From the NCBI RefSeq assembly GCF_030704535.1, contig NC_081812.1, forward strand, positions 17,679,501 through 17,743,500: a stretch of 64,000 nt of DNA. The letters are read 5' to 3'. Source of the stretch: Vitis vinifera (Eukaryota > Streptophyta > Magnoliopsida > Vitales > Vitaceae). The position numbers and the translations under genes were made by a program. Positions 35,830 to 48,517 of the stretch are shown here, one piece after another. Below the pieces are notes generated by a model. The model ran no database searches and had not been told where the DNA came from. It saw only the letters and a list, made by a program, of their open reading frames with translations. The stretch's first letter is position 1; each line of letters opens with the position of its first letter.

Positions 35830-37206
35830 CTAGCAAGTTTGTTGTCGGAAACCAAGACGCTCATTTTTGAGGTCAAACTCCACATAATGATCCACCTGCT
35901 GATAATTCCCCAGAATAATAGACGGTCCCGGAGTGAATTCCAAATTGTTGGTAGGCGAATCAGTGGTGACGGGGAAACAACCCAAGCTTGCCTCAGAAAA
36001 AAGCAAAAAATAATTCATTCCTGGCACCACCATATTTGCGCCACCTGTAAATTGGTAAATTAAGTCGGGGATTTTTATGGATTTGTGGCCTGTGAAATTA
36101 TAACAAGGCGTCAGACCGGACTGGGTTTCTGCCTCGAGAGATCTCCTATACTTGGACATCTGCTTTTTCAGTTCATTTGTCACTATCTTAAAAACCGGTA
36201 GTGTCATGTAGCCGTACGCGAAACCAGAATCTATCATGACACCACCTCGGCTGTCAGATCCTGGAGTCAGATACTTGCCTGGAATCCTGAGGAGCTTGTT
36301 TCCGATCTTCATATCTTTGACACCCAAGTAGTAGTAAAACGGGTAGTCAGGAGGGTTCTTGAGAAAGGGAGCATAGGAAAGTCCTTGGGTTTCGCCATCA
36401 CTGTAGTCCAAAATCAACTTGCCGCTGTTCCGGGTGTCATCGTAATCGTGCGAATTGAGACAGTAAGCAAACTTCTTCACACCCATCTGCATCGGCAACG
36501 AGAACATTGTGCGACCGAACCCCGCAAGTGCGTCAGAAGAAGGTTCACGGTCAGCGGATGTTGTACACCCAACAAGAAATTTATGAATTGTTTTCCCGGG
36601 AAAGTCGAGGTTTTCTAATAGAAAAAACCCAGATGCTGCTCCTGTGCCATACTGAAGAGTGTATTGTGGGCAAGCGTGGGAGCATTTTTTGGAATTGCCA
36701 TTGCAGCGGGGGCACCCGAGGTGAACATCTGGGGAGGAAGTGTTTGCACATTTGGGATCTCTGCACCCCAAGATCTTATCAGATGACGAAAGTTCGGGAT
36801 TGAAGATGGGGACCTTTTTGGGGTTTGAAAAAGAACAGTTAGTGCATGTGTAGTGAGTTGTGCACGGGGCCCATACTACATGACTTCCTGTGTCCACCAG
36901 GAAGGAGAGTTTTTGTGGAGGAGTGCCGAAGCTGAGAGGGATGGTGTGACCTCCATGACTATGAGGAAAAAGAGAGGTTTGTATGAGAGGGCTGGCCTTC
37001 CCATGTTTCAAATGATGGGATCTGGACATGGATGCAGTGGCAAGGTGTTGGAGAAACAGCAACGGTTCGGTAGATGGGTTCTTTGTAAATGTTGGTGTTA
37101 GAGGGATGGTAATGGTGGCAGGTATGTTATTTTTGGAGGAAGATGCCAAGACAAGGCGAGAGAAGAGAGTAAAGACAGAGAAAAGCAAAGTAGTAAAAGA
37201 AGCCAT
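35830..37206 (-). CDS. AP3: intact nepenthesin-like aspartyl protease
   Basis: Uninterrupted single-exon frame of 458 residues, the only copy in the window with both the ancestral start and the ancestral stop (...G-F-R-Q-Q-T-C-stop). The signal peptide is about residues 1-22, followed by a propeptide to about 85. Asp105 lies in D-T-G-S. The Cys-rich insert carries the C-T-N-C and C-N-G-N-S-K-K-C segments. The flap has Q-Y-G-T-G, and Asp326 lies in D-S-G-F. The closing I-I-L-G-N-Y-Q-Q is close to the consensus of the family, where AP1 has N-S-Q-H and AP4 N-H-Q-H. Expected to be secreted. The TATA box is 50 bp upstream. The Phe after D-S-G departs from the usual Thr/Ser, so catalytic competence is uncertain although the fold should be intact. 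It is the best candidate for a functional member of the cluster. Confidence 0.94.
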   Translation of the reverse strand: MASFTTLLFSVFTLFSRLVLASSSKNNIPATITIPLTPTFTKNPSTEPLLFLQHLATASMSRSHHLKHGKASPLIQTSLFPHSHGGHTIPLSFGTPPQKLSFLVDTGSHVVWAPCTTHYTCTNCSFSNPKKVPIFNPELSSSDKILGCRDPKCANTSSPDVHLGCPRCNGNSKKCSHACPQYTLQYGTGAASGFFLLENLDFPGKTIHKFLVGCTTSADREPSSDALAGFGRTMFSLPMQMGVKKFAYCLNSHDYDDTRNSGKLILDYSDGETQGLSYAPFLKNPPDYPFYYYLGVKDMKIGNKLLRIPGKYLTPGSDSRGGVMIDSGFAYGYMTLPVFKIVTNELKKQMSKYRRSLEAETQSGLTPCYNFTGHKSIKIPDLIYQFTGGANMVVPGMNYFLLFSEASLGCFPVTTDSPTNNLEFTPGPSIILGNYQQVDHYVEFDLKNERLGFRQQTC

Positions 37207-37256
37207 AGCTGTGTAGCTTCAGAAGCGCACACCAGTGAAAGTGGTAGAGAGAGTCG

Positions 37257-37264
37257 TTTATATA
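37257..37264 (-). promoter_or_regulatory. TATA box of AP3
   Basis: TATATAAA on the minus strand, 50 bp upstream of the AP3 ATG, in a leader conserved with AP1, AP2 and AP4. Confidence 0.75.
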
Positions 37265-37269
37265 GACAA

Positions 37270-39000
37270 TGACAAGCGTGATTTATATGTAGTTATTTTA
37301 AAATCCATTGTCAATTTTATATGGGATTTTCAAAGTGCAGAGAAACAAATGGAGATTTGTCTTGTAAAAAAATTAGTAAAAAGATTGTTTGTAAAATAAA
37401 TACAAAAATATGAATTGTCTTTTTTTTTCTTTTCTGGCATTGAATATGATCCGGTCCTACCCATCTTACATTCATACCCACTGGGCCCAAGCCTACTCCT
37501 GAAATATCAAGATCGGATGGATAAAAGTCTCCCATTCTCATTTTGGTTTCTCCCTTCAATCCTTTTCTGTGTTTTTTTTTTTTTTTTTAACTTGTTCTGA
37601 AGTTGTCTTGGTTCTATTTTTCCAACCTTAACATTCGAAGGGTATGATATGGGTTTAATATCCGACTCCACCTTTCCCTTTGTAATCTCAGATATCCTGC
37701 ACGCTTTACACTTGATATTGATAATTTTAATCACATAATCCAGTTTTAGTTGTTTAATCTAAAAATGTTTTCCAATATTTGAGTTCTTTAGAGTGCATTT
37801 GATAGTGATTTTGAAAAATGTTTTTAACATTTTTAATACTTAAAAAATAAAAATCTTTAAATATTAGAAAAACTAAAAACACTTCCTAAAATCATTGTCA
37901 AACGCACTCTTAATCTGAAAATATATGATATAGGTCACTATCAATACAAACTTGGGGCCACATGTGTTCCCTCCCACCAAAATTGGTATATATTATAGAA
38001 TTAATTCATCAATACTTATCATATTTATGAATTTAACCATTCCTATATTTTTGTTTGAAGAATAACCATTTTTTGACGTATTTGTCCTTGATTATTTCAA
38101 ATATTTACGTATATGTTTTAAAAGAAAAAAATATTTTTATAAGAAAAAAATATTTTTATAAGGAAAAAATGAGGATATTTTTATCAAAATGAGACAAAAA
38201 ATGAATGAAGGGATTAAATTTCCAAAACTAGGTTTTCAATTACTCTTTTAATTAAATAACTCTCTATTATATAAGACTACAAAAAAGTGGAGGAAGGGAA
38301 TAGTCTCATTTAGTTACCTAGTAAATGAGGATTGATTTAATTTTTTTAAAAAAAATTAGCAAGAATAATAAGCCTATACTTGCCTCTTACTATTGCCTTA
38401 AATATAAACTAAAATTCAAACATTTTCTATTAATTTTATTATTGATATCGTAAATAGTACAAAAATTCAAGTTTTGATATTATGTTGAATTACCAATTTT
38501 TTTAATAAATATGCAAACTAGGGAGAAGTGATTCAGGACCTCCCACCCATACCCACGAGTGGAGAAATAGATCAAGGTGTTGACTAATAGACTTAAAATG
38601 GTAATGAACAAAATGATTTCAAAGTCCCAAAATGTCTTTGAGACATATTTTAGATGTAATATTGATTACAAATAAGGCTCAAAGTTGAAAAACAATAAAA
38701 GTGGTGTCTTATCGAAAAGGGTATTGCCATGTGAATTGGAAGTTTTTGTTTGCGGTGCTGAGAAATATGGACTCCTGGTAATTGAAGTCCCACTAACAAA
38801 AGCTAGCACAAGGGAATCATCATCCTCACTCTTTGTGGACGCAGGACTGCCTCACGAATGAAGATAAGATATCCACCTTCCCACGTTTCTTGTATTGATA
38901 TTGACGTCATCTTCACGTTTACCGAAGGTACTCCATTCCTCTTCTCGAAATCTATGACTAAAAAAGGTGAGGATAAGAAGATGCAACAATGTTTACATAT
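37270..39000. other. Upstream flank of AP3 and intergenic DNA
   Basis: No gene. Short conserved stretch with the AP1/AP2/AP4 upstream flanks to about 37700. 38780-39000 matches 55805-55985. The protease N-terminal fragment present at this position in copy B (55529-55798) is not seen here. Confidence 0.55.
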
Positions 39001-39012
39001 GGTTATAGGCTT

Positions 39013-39162
39013 GTAGCTGCTAAGCATGCTTGGCAAAATTTAGCCCTATTTGCCAATGGGCCTTCAGACGGAGAGATGGGTATTTGTCAAAATAGGCTAC
39101 AGATTTTTAATTCTTTTAGCCATGCGTTCCAGAACAATACAGAATGTGGTAGACAACATTAG
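39013..39162 (+). other. Short conserved open frame of unknown origin, copy A
   Basis: 49 codons plus TAG, open in the same frame and the same length as 55994-56143 in the duplicate. Both contain A-A-K-H-A-W-Q and Q-N-R-L-Q-I-F-N-S-F-S-H-A-F-Q-N and end G-R-Q-H. There is no start codon in frame here: a 7-bp difference just upstream puts a TAG before it. I do not recognise the family. By eye, most differences between copies change the amino acid, which argues against selection for a protein. Confidence 0.3.
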
Positions 39163-41084
39163 CCATCAGTTTCCCATATAAATGGATGTCATCCTCAAAT
39201 CAATTCTTCTTGTACTTTCTTTGTGATTCCTACAATTAGAACAACATGGCATGAGTATTCATATAAATGATCAGTATGAATGGAGAACGGAATTTTGAAT
39301 GATAATAAGAGATATTCAGGTATGGTCCCAACTAGACTAGTAGTGCTTGTATGAGTGTAGACCACTTGGGTCTCAACATCCTCACTGCTCGCTACCTCAC
39401 GTGGATCACGATTGTTGGAATGCATATTTTTTGTGAGCTTCATGTTTGGGGTTAGCCCTTTTAGTTACTTCTAAATTGAAGTCATTTTAAAAATAATCTT
39501 AAGATAAATTTTAAAGTCTAAAGTTGTTTCTTTAATACAAGTGACATTAAACTCTAGTATTTTTGAAAAATATGTTGTATATGAAACGGAGGAAGCTGAG
39601 ACATACTCGAAGGGATTTGGCCATAAGTCCACGACATCATATTTCTAGCACTACACGTTACGACATAATTTGCACCCGAGGGCCCCAGCATCGTACGTAT
39701 GGGGAAAGTATAACATTACATTGACCCCACATCTCACTTCCAGTGGCTCACAAGCCTCCACCTGTCTTACCTTCGATGCGGTCACGGTCATCAGCTCGCT
39801 TTCTGCCTTGTTCTACTCAATGTTACCCCACAAAGAATATTGGAATTTGAAAAGCACCCGAGGTGATTTAAAAAGTTATTTTTAAATCTACAATATTTGG
39901 AGTAAATCTAATTGAAAGTTGTTTTTAAAGTTATGTTTTGAATTTTTTTTTCATATTTACACTGAAATTTTCTTTTTAAAAGATAATTAAAATATCCTAA
40001 ATTTGAAAATAATTTTTTAAATGTTATATTTTAATAAATATTTCAGTAAAGAAAAATAATATTTTTGTGAAAAAAATATGATAAACAATATATACAATAA
40101 GCAAAGTCATCAGTCAAAAATGGTCCCAAAAACAAATGCCGCATCGCGGAGCATGACAGTTACCCCGCCCCTTACGTTGCGGACAAAGCCAAAGAAGTTG
40201 ATTATAAAGCCAACGAAGTGATTTAGCGGAGGAGCGACCACTAACAAAAGTTGAAACTACCAAAAGCAGAAATGTGAATATGTGATGGTGGCGTGGTCAT
40301 CTTCCTCACTATCGATGCAACGTCTCCTTCTTTTACCTCTAGTGCTGCCCTGCTCACATAGATTATTTTCGTTCCTGGGCCATCCATTTTCCATATCAGA
40401 ATAATAACCTGTCAATTCATAAAGTTGCCGACTTTTTCTCTACTGGACATTCTAACCTAAAATAGAGAGTTGGATTTTATTTGTGGCTTTTTTTTTTCTT
40501 TTCTTTTTTTTTTTAATTTTTAATTTTAATTTGGAGTCATTATTGGAGTAAGATATCCAAGTTAGATGGTCTTGTCATTATATTTATATATGTTACCTGT
40601 GAGGTACTTGGAACCTACACCATTTTATGTCCTATAAATCATGTGCCCTAAAAAGCTTTAGCATATACCATATTTGAATACCAATTAAATATCATGTCAT
40701 TTTGCATATACAAGACTTTATTGATCCAACTCCAACCTCGCACTCATGTAAACATGGATATATCCAACCAATTCGACAGGGTAGAAATTTTATTATGGGG
40801 TAAAATGGGAAAATCATAAATCATAATAATATTAGATAGAATTTCAGATTTTAAAATCATTATTTCCAGTATCATTCAAAAAAAAAGTATTTATTAATAT
40901 TAATTTATGTAATTTTTTTTATAATATATCAAATTAAATAACATAAATACTAAGAAATATGAACAAAAAAAGCTTTTGAAATTATGGTGGCTTCTCCATT
41001 AGGTTACATCATAGGTTCAAACCATCGAACTTTGGCACATAAAATGTTGTGATAGACCTAATTAGGTCACTAATTTCTTTTACA
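39163..41084. other. Intergenic DNA of duplication II copy A, no gene
   Basis: 39190-39440 matches 56160-56420, 39640-39890 matches 56550-56770 and 39900-40600 matches 56780-57293/60441-60600. The uninterrupted cctgt at 40408-40412 is the empty-site equivalent of the solo LTR at 57294. No supported gene. Confidence 0.6.
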
Positions 41085-42875
41085 TTTTATTTTCAAAATT
41101 ACTAGTAAATTTAAAAATATAAAAAAATGTGTCATTCTTTTTCATTTTTTATTATTTTAACAAAATTCTATTTTTATTCATATTTGATTTCAAATGCGAG
41201 GATATTAATGAGCTTTGAGTATCATATAGAATTTCAAATATATTGTGAATCCAAAAATTAAAATTGAATTATTGTAATTTCCAATCAAAATTCATTATAA
41301 CTCACTAGTTTACTAATCTTAGAAATGAATGAAACTTTCTATGCATAGGGACTTACATGTAAAAAGAGTTATGTCATCCTTTATTGGTATGGACGCGGCT
41401 GCCCAATTTTAAAATTCAGTAAGTTATCATTGTCACGTTAATTATTCTTCCTTCTCATGCACCCCACAAAACAATAAACAACATAATTTGCCTCAAGTTA
41501 TAGAAGCGCGACTTTTTTTTTTTCAAGATTACTAGTAAATTTAAAAATATAAAAAATATGTCATTCTTTTTTCCTTTTTTATTATTTTAATAAAATTCTG
41601 TTTTTATTAATATTTGATTTCAGATGCGTTGATATTAATGAGCTTTGAGTATTATATAGAATTTCAATATATTGCGAATTCAAAAATTAAAATTGAATTA
41701 TTATAATTTCCAATCAAAATTGAATTATTATAATTTCCAATCAAAATTCATTATAACTCACTAGTTGGCTAATCTTAGAGATGAATGAGACTTTTCATAC
41801 ATGTGTGTAAAAAGAGTTATGTCATCCTTTACTGGTGTGAACGCAACTGCCCAATTTTAAAATTCAGGGTTGTCATTGTCACATCAATTATTCTTCCTTC
41901 TCATGCACCCCACAAAACAAGAAACAACATATTTTTTTTTTGTCACATCAATTAATTGATTTTTTTTTTCAAGATTACTAGTAAATTTAAAAACATAAAA
42001 AATATGTCATTCTTTTTCCTTTTTTTATTATTTTAATAAAATTTTGTTTTTATTAATATTTGATTTCAGATACGAGGATATTAATGAGCTTTGAATATTA
42101 TATAGAATTTCAAATATATTGCGAATCCAAAAATTAAAATTGAATTATTGTAATTTCCAATCAAAATTCATTATAACTCACTAATTCACTAATCTTAGAG
42201 ATGAATGAGACTTTTCATGCATATATACTTACATGTAAAAAGAGTTACGCCATCCTTTACCAGTGTGGACGCCGTTGCCCAATTTTAAAATTTAGTAGGT
42301 TATCATTGTCACATCAATTATTCTTCCTTCTCATGCACTCCACAAAACAAGAAACAACATAATTTGCCTCAAGTTATGAAAGTGAGACTTTTTTTTTTTG
42401 TCACATCAATTAATTGAATTTTTTTTCAAGATTACTAGTAAATTCAAAAATATAAAAATTATGTCATTCTTTTTCCTTTTTTATTATTTTAATAAAATAA
42501 TGTGTTTTATTAATATTTGATTTCAGATGCGTTGATATTAATAAGCTTTGAGTATTATATAGAATTTCAATATATTGCGAATCCAAAAATTAAAATTGAA
42601 TTATTATAATTTCCAATCAAAATTTATGATATCTCACTAGTTTGCTAATCTTAGAGATGAATGAGACTTTCCATGCATATATACTTATATGCAAAAAAAA
42701 AAGTTACGTCATCCTTTACAACACGATTGCCCAATTTTTAAATTCAATAAGTTGTCATTGTCACATCAATTATTTTTCCTTCTCATGCACCTCACAAAAT
42801 AAGAAACAACATAATTTGTCTCAAGTTATGGAAGTGGGACTTTTTTTTTTGTCACATCAATTAATTGACTTTTTT
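41085..42875. repeat. ~440-bp tandem repeat array, four units
   Basis: Units are marked by actagtaaat(tt/tc) at 41101, 41531, 41977 and 42434 (spacings 430, 446 and 457 bp). Each runs through GATATTAATGAGCTTTGA-like, AATTAAAATTGAATTATT-like and TCATGCACCCCACAAAA-like segments and ends in a T run. The duplicate at 61080-61870 has only one full unit and a partial second. Open frames inside (such as 42642-42980) are incidental. Confidence 0.88.
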
Positions 42876-42879
42876 TTTT

Positions 42880-45272
42880 TTGTGCTTTGTTTTAGACAAG
42901 GTCGAAAATATCAGATAAGGACGAAAATATTGAGAGATATCGGTCATGGCCCTCCACGGAAAAAATCACCAAAATTTTAGCTATATATCGATGATGTGTA
43001 ATGTCTAAAGTTTTGCAAATTTTTAATTTTAGTATAATGGGCCAAAGGCATTAGGCCCAGCCCGCCTACAGTAGTGGACGTGTGCTGCGTAAGGTAACAC
43101 CTTACATAGAGACTATAAAGCTTTCAATCTCTCAACGTTTCAATGTGTATGTATGTGTTTAAAATTGTTTATATATATTATACATTATAATATATTTTAT
43201 AAATTAATTAAACTAAAATTATTATAAATAATTACCTTATAATATATTTTGAATACTAATTAAATATAAAATCATAAATAAAATTATCAATATTTTTAAA
43301 TAAAAATATTTTATATAAAAATATCCAATGATATTTCTCCGATATATCTCATGTGTTCATAAAATTCAAGTATAGTATATCTTTAATTACCAATATTTTC
43401 ATCTTTTGTTTTAATTTATCTTAATGCCTTAAATAGAGTATTTGATTTTATTTTATTTTTTCAATTGAACAATAAAATAAAAAAAAAATAAAAATAAAAA
43501 TAAAAATATGAAAGAATTCAATTTAAAAAAATAAAAAATTAAATATAATAAAGATTACTCAAAATTATGATTATATTTAGAAAATGTTTTTAAAAATGGT
43601 TATGAAAAATAATAGTTGACAATTATTTTTTTAAATTATTTTATGATGTTTTTATAAGAAAAGTTTATTTGAGAATATTTAAAATAATATAAACTTATTT
43701 TTATATATTTTTAAAATAATATTTATATATAATAATTTATTTTTTAATCATTCTTTATATTTATATAATTATTTATTAAAATTGTTGTGAGAAAATAAGT
43801 AAAAACAAGTAAAATATGTTATATATAATCTTATTTTATATTTTTAAAAATTGAAAACCGTATCCCATTTTTTTTTGTTACCAAATATGTTTTCCTTTTT
43901 TTGGTTCTTGAAAACATAAAATTATCTTTGAAATAACTTCCAACAAACCCTACACATTTCAAAGTTTTTTAATAAAAAGATAAATTTAAAACAACATGTA
44001 CAAAAATTTTATTTAATATAACCCTATTTTTTATAGTTTCCTTTACACTTATCATCATGGCTTCCAATTTTAATTACAATTATGAATGGTAAGAGGCAAT
44101 TGAATTCAATGTACTACAGGTACATTATGTACTATTTTATCCAACATTAACTTCTAGAAATATTTTATTAAAATATGAAATAATACCTATATTTAAGAAA
44201 ATAATTTTCATATATTAAAAATTATACACATTACTATTCAATAAGAGATTAAAAATTATATATATATTGTTTTTAATAATCCAATAAGCCTAAATTCTGC
44301 AATGTAGAGTGATAAATATAAATATGAAATACTAAATTCATATTTAAGAAGAGTAGTATTTTATTTAGACATGAGATTAGAAACTGCTCCAACAATACAA
44401 ACATGTACTTAATAAAAGCTGAGAAGTTTTGACAAAAAATATTACGTTTTAAATAATCTATAAAGTAAATTAAAATACAAAATAATGTCCAATTTAGTGC
44501 ATTAGGGCCCTATATGCCTTCATGTCATAAAATCGAAGTTGGTAATTATGATTTATAATTTTTTTTTTTTAAATGGTCAAAATTGTAGTCATCAACCATG
44601 AATTAACTTTAAACTTAAAATCGTAGTTGATAACTATGACTTTGACCAATTTAAAAAAATGTTCAAAGCCATAGTCACCGTGGTTGGTAACTATGGCTTT
44701 GAACATGATTTTAATTTAAACTAAATAAATTTAAATTCACTCACTAATTATCTTTCTATGTAATTCCATTTCATATATCAACAATATCCTACCAATGTTT
44801 GAAATATCAGTAAACATGGATATATTAACAATATCCGACCAATGTTTGAAATATCAGTAAATAGTAAAAATTCAAAATTCAAAATTATTATTCAATAATT
44901 ATTTGAAGAAAATTATTCAAAATTCATGAAAATATTTGAAAAAACTTCAAAAATGATAAAATAAATAAAAATACACATGTTAAAGTTATTTTTTAAGTGT
45001 AATTGATATATGTATGGTTAAAGAGAAAAATATCGATAAGTAAGGATATGTCAGTATTAATAATTTATTATTTATTTAATCAAATTAATTTTAATTTATA
45101 AAATATTTGAACTTAATTATTTTTTTTATATTTTAGTATTTTTGAATCATTTTTAATATTTTAAAATAAAAATATTCAAAATTAAATAAAATTAAAAAGA
45201 TAAATATAAAAAATTTAAAAGTGAAGTGGTAGTAATTTTTTTAAAATAGGATTAATGAGATAATGATGATAC
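42880..45272. other. AT-rich intergenic DNA, no gene
   Basis: 42880-44210 matches 61890-63130. 44220-45272 has no counterpart recognised in the window and contains a strong hairpin at 44659-44706. No supported gene. Confidence 0.6.
44659..44706. repeat. Perfect 17-bp hairpin
   Basis: Arms atgttcaaagccatagt (44659-44675) and actatggctttgaacat (44690-44706) enclose a 14-base loop. A weaker related motif (AACTATGACTTTGACC) lies just upstream. Possibly a small foldback element. Confidence 0.85.
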
Positions 45273-45277
45273 ATTTA

Positions 45278-48200
45278 TGTAGACCCCCTTTAGAGAGCAA
45301 GGACGTTTAGTTTTTTTTAAGGGATTTTTTTATGGCATGGGGGGGCCCTTTTTCTGCTGAAGGGAAGCCGGATTAGACGTGCAAGCATGGATGGCCAGAT
45401 GGGTAGTTGAGGAAGCCATGCTGCTGATGTGAGGAACAACAAACGGAGGAGTGGCTTGCCAAGGAAGATAGGAACAGGGGATGAGAGAGAAAAGAAAAAA
45501 GAAAAGGAGTTTTAGCGGGTAGAGGAAGTAGAGAGATCGAGTGAGGAGCTGGTGCGAGAACATGGGGGTACGGCAGATTTCGAGAGAGAGAGAGGTACCA
45601 GAGGAGCAAGGGGAGAAAGCAGAGGAGCTTTTAAAATCTGGCTGGTAGAGGAGGCAGAGAGGGCGGTAAGATAAGTGAGCTTCATTGGAAAGGAGTTTCA
45701 CAGGTATGGAGTATCGTTTTTTTTTTAGGGTCTTCCTCATTATCATTGTTCCTCATCATCTTTTCTTACTACTTAAGCATTGTTAGTTTGTCTGGTTGTA
45801 GATTGAGTTTTGCTGAATTTGAGTTTGTTTTTATGCTTGCTCTGTTTTGGTTCTTTTCTGCCCTCTTTGATTTCTCCTGTCAATAACTGATGTATGGATT
45901 GTTTTTGAGCTTGATGTTTGATTAATCATGCCACTGCTCTCTACTTGTCTCACCTGTTTAGACCCATTAAATGTAGCATGAGATGGAGTCTTAATTAACG
46001 GACTTTGAGTGTGCTCTGTTTCTTGAGCCTTCCCCTTTTGCTTTTGAAAAATACCAACCATTATTATGTAAACTACCTGAAAGTCCCGGGACTATGGTAG
46101 TATAGGATGGAAGTTTGAGGCATCATTTAGGTTGCGGAGCCTTCTAGATTTTCGCCAGCACCAGTCAGCATGTTCATTGCTGACACACAAGCTGATAAGC
46201 TTCATGGAAATAATGTCCTCGGGAGGGAGGTCCGGCGAGGAGGATGAAATTCTTCCATAAGTGGCAGCCACTGTGACATGTAAAAGATTAAAAAAAAAAA
46301 GTGAAAAGTGGCAATTCTAAGGTGACCTGGGAATCACCATAAGTGGCATAAACATGTGACCAAATTTGATTCCTACAAATTCTTTTTTTTTTTTTTAAAA
46401 ACGATCCTTAAAGTCCCGGTTTTTTTAGATAACATGTCAAGTCCAAATTTCAAATGACAACTAAAAATTCGCATTTCCGAAACTCCGTTTTTTTTTAAAA
46501 GAAAAGAAAAAAAATTATTTCTTCAAGATTCAATTCTCAACATTATTTTCTAAAATCATAATTTTAAATTTAACTTTCCAAGGTTCAAACTTTTAAATTC
46601 AATTTTTCAAAATCTCGACTTCCGAATTTAATTTCTCTCCATTTCTTTAATTATTTATTTTTCATTATCATTATTCTATTAATTTATTAATTTATTTATT
46701 TTAAAATTCCATCCTTAGACAATTTATCAAAATCCCGACTCCCGAATTTAATTTCCCGTTTCAGAATTTCTAATGTTCACTAATCATTTATTTTCGTTAT
46801 TATCATTCCGTTTATTTATTCATTTTAAAATTATATCTTTAAACAATTTTTCGAAACTCTTATCTCCAAACTTAATTTCCTATTTTCAAAATTCTAATTT
46901 TCACATTTATTTATTTAACCATCATTTCGTTACTATTATTATTATTATTTATTTATTTATCTATTTCTAAAATTCCATCCTTAAATAAATTTTTCAAATT
47001 TCCGATTTCGGATATTAAGTTCTGGGCTTCAAAAATTCCACTATTCATTTTTTATTCGTTTAAATATTATTTCGTTAATTAGCATTATTATTCCATATTT
47101 ATTTATTTATCCAATCATTATTATTTTCGTTATTTTACTCATTTATTTACTCGGTTGTTCGTTCATTTAAAATTCCATTCCTAAGTAATTCATCAAATTT
47201 CCAATCCTTAAGTCCAATTCCCAATTTCCCATACCCCTAACTTCCGCAATTATTTATCCAACCATTATTACTTCGTCATCATTATTCCATTCATTTATTT
47301 ATTCACTTATTCATTTATTTAAAATTCCGTCTTTAAATAGTTCCTCAAAATTCCAATTTCGAAATTTAGTTCTCTAAAATTCCAATTCTCTAATTTCCGA
47401 ACTTAATTTTCAATTTCCCATGCTCCAATTCTCGTATTTATCTCGTTACTTACTATTATCATTATCACTATTATTTTATTCATTATTTCTAAAAATTCTG
47501 CCTTCGAATGATTTCCAAGATTTCCAATTTTTATAATTCAATTTCCATAGTTTCTACTTCTCAAATGACTTTCAATTTTGATTTCTTTTAAAATTTAATT
47601 TCCAAGGTCCCAATTTTTGTAATTGATTTTTTTTAAAAATCCCGAACTCTCAAATCATTTTCAAAATTCCAATCTCTTTCAAATTTAATTTCTAAAATTC
47701 TCATTCTCACACTTAATTTCTAAAAGTCTGATCTTCAAATAAACTCTAAAACTCCAATTTTCAAGTAATCTTCGAGACTCCAATTTTTCAAATAAATTTC
47801 AAAAATCCAATTTTCTCTCAAATAGTTTTAATTTTACTCTAGTTTTCAAACAATCTTCTGCTCCTCTTGATTTTAATTAGCATGAATGAATTTTTCATAA
47901 TTCCAGAATAATGGAATCTGTGACATTAATTCATGCAAAATAAACGGGCTTTGCTGGGGGTCCTACATAAGTGATTTTATGATTGATTGATTGATTGATT
48001 TGATTATCACACATGATTAATTGATTCTGCTCTATGACATGCATGAGATTATTCTTTTAATTGTGTACTAACCCTCTTTCTTGATAGCGCATTGATCGAT
48101 TGATGCCAAGGTATGCCCCGTTCTCACTTCGGTCGATTCTTTATTGAGTGTTTTGATTGCCCCATGTGCATGATCACCCTGAGTATTCATTGATTTCCAC

Positions 48201-48517
48201 ATCAATTGTCACATCAGCTTCATTTTATTAGTAGAGACCCGACTTTAGGGACTTAGAAGGGTGCTACGGTTCTTATTGTACCTTCCCGATAAGTAACCTG
48301 ACCCCCGAACCCGATCCGGTTTTTCGTAGGCCACCTTTTCCGAATAAGGAGTCACACTTAGGGTTTTTCTTTCTTATTTTGTTTACCCTTTTAAAAATAA
48401 AACAAAAATAAGTGGCGACTCCAAGTCATTTTCTTAATCAATAAAAATCATTTTTCGAAATCAAAATCGAGCTCGCCTTCGAGTGGGAAACGCATGAGCC
48501 GAAATGCGGGGTCCACA
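45278..48517 (+). mobile_element. Solo LTR of a Tat/Ogre-like gypsy element, 3240 bp
   Basis: Starts TGTAGACCCC and ends GGGGTCCACA, flanked by a perfect 5-bp duplication ATTTA (45273-45277 and 48518-48522). The last ~620 bp, including AAGTGGCGACTCCAAG, GAGTGGGAAACGCATGAGCC and the terminal GGGGTCCACA, is nearly the same as the end of the element at 57294-60440. The 5' ~700 bp is purine-rich. 46380-47880 is a degenerate tract built on AAATTCCAATTTC-like words. No gag-pol is present. Minus-strand frames at 45330-46061 lie inside the LTR and are not supported. Confidence 0.88.
46380..47880. repeat. Degenerate TTCCAATTT-type repeat inside the LTR
   Basis: Imperfect repeats of words such as aattccaattt, ttccgaatttaattt and ttatttatttattc fill about 1.5 kb. 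The equivalent central part of the related LTR at 57294 has entirely different sequence. Confidence 0.65.

Larger units (their letters stand above)
35500..44220. repeat. Segmental duplication II, copy A (carries AP3)
   Basis: Matches 51900-63130 in order: the protease 3' flank, AP3/AP4, the upstream flank, the 38780-39850 block (vs 55805-56740), the 440-bp repeat array (vs 61080-61870), and the AT-rich end (43960-44210 vs 62880-63130). Copy B has an extra 3.15-kb solo LTR and a protease N-terminal fragment. Confidence 0.85.

Noticed and set aside
41085..42875. Possible CRISPR-like regular array
   Set aside because: Units are about 440 bp and diverged throughout, with no short identical repeats separated by unique spacers, and the genome is a plant.
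45330..46061. Minus-strand frames of 138, 78 and 76 codons
   Set aside because: They lie inside the 5' part of a solo LTR with no known protein similarity.
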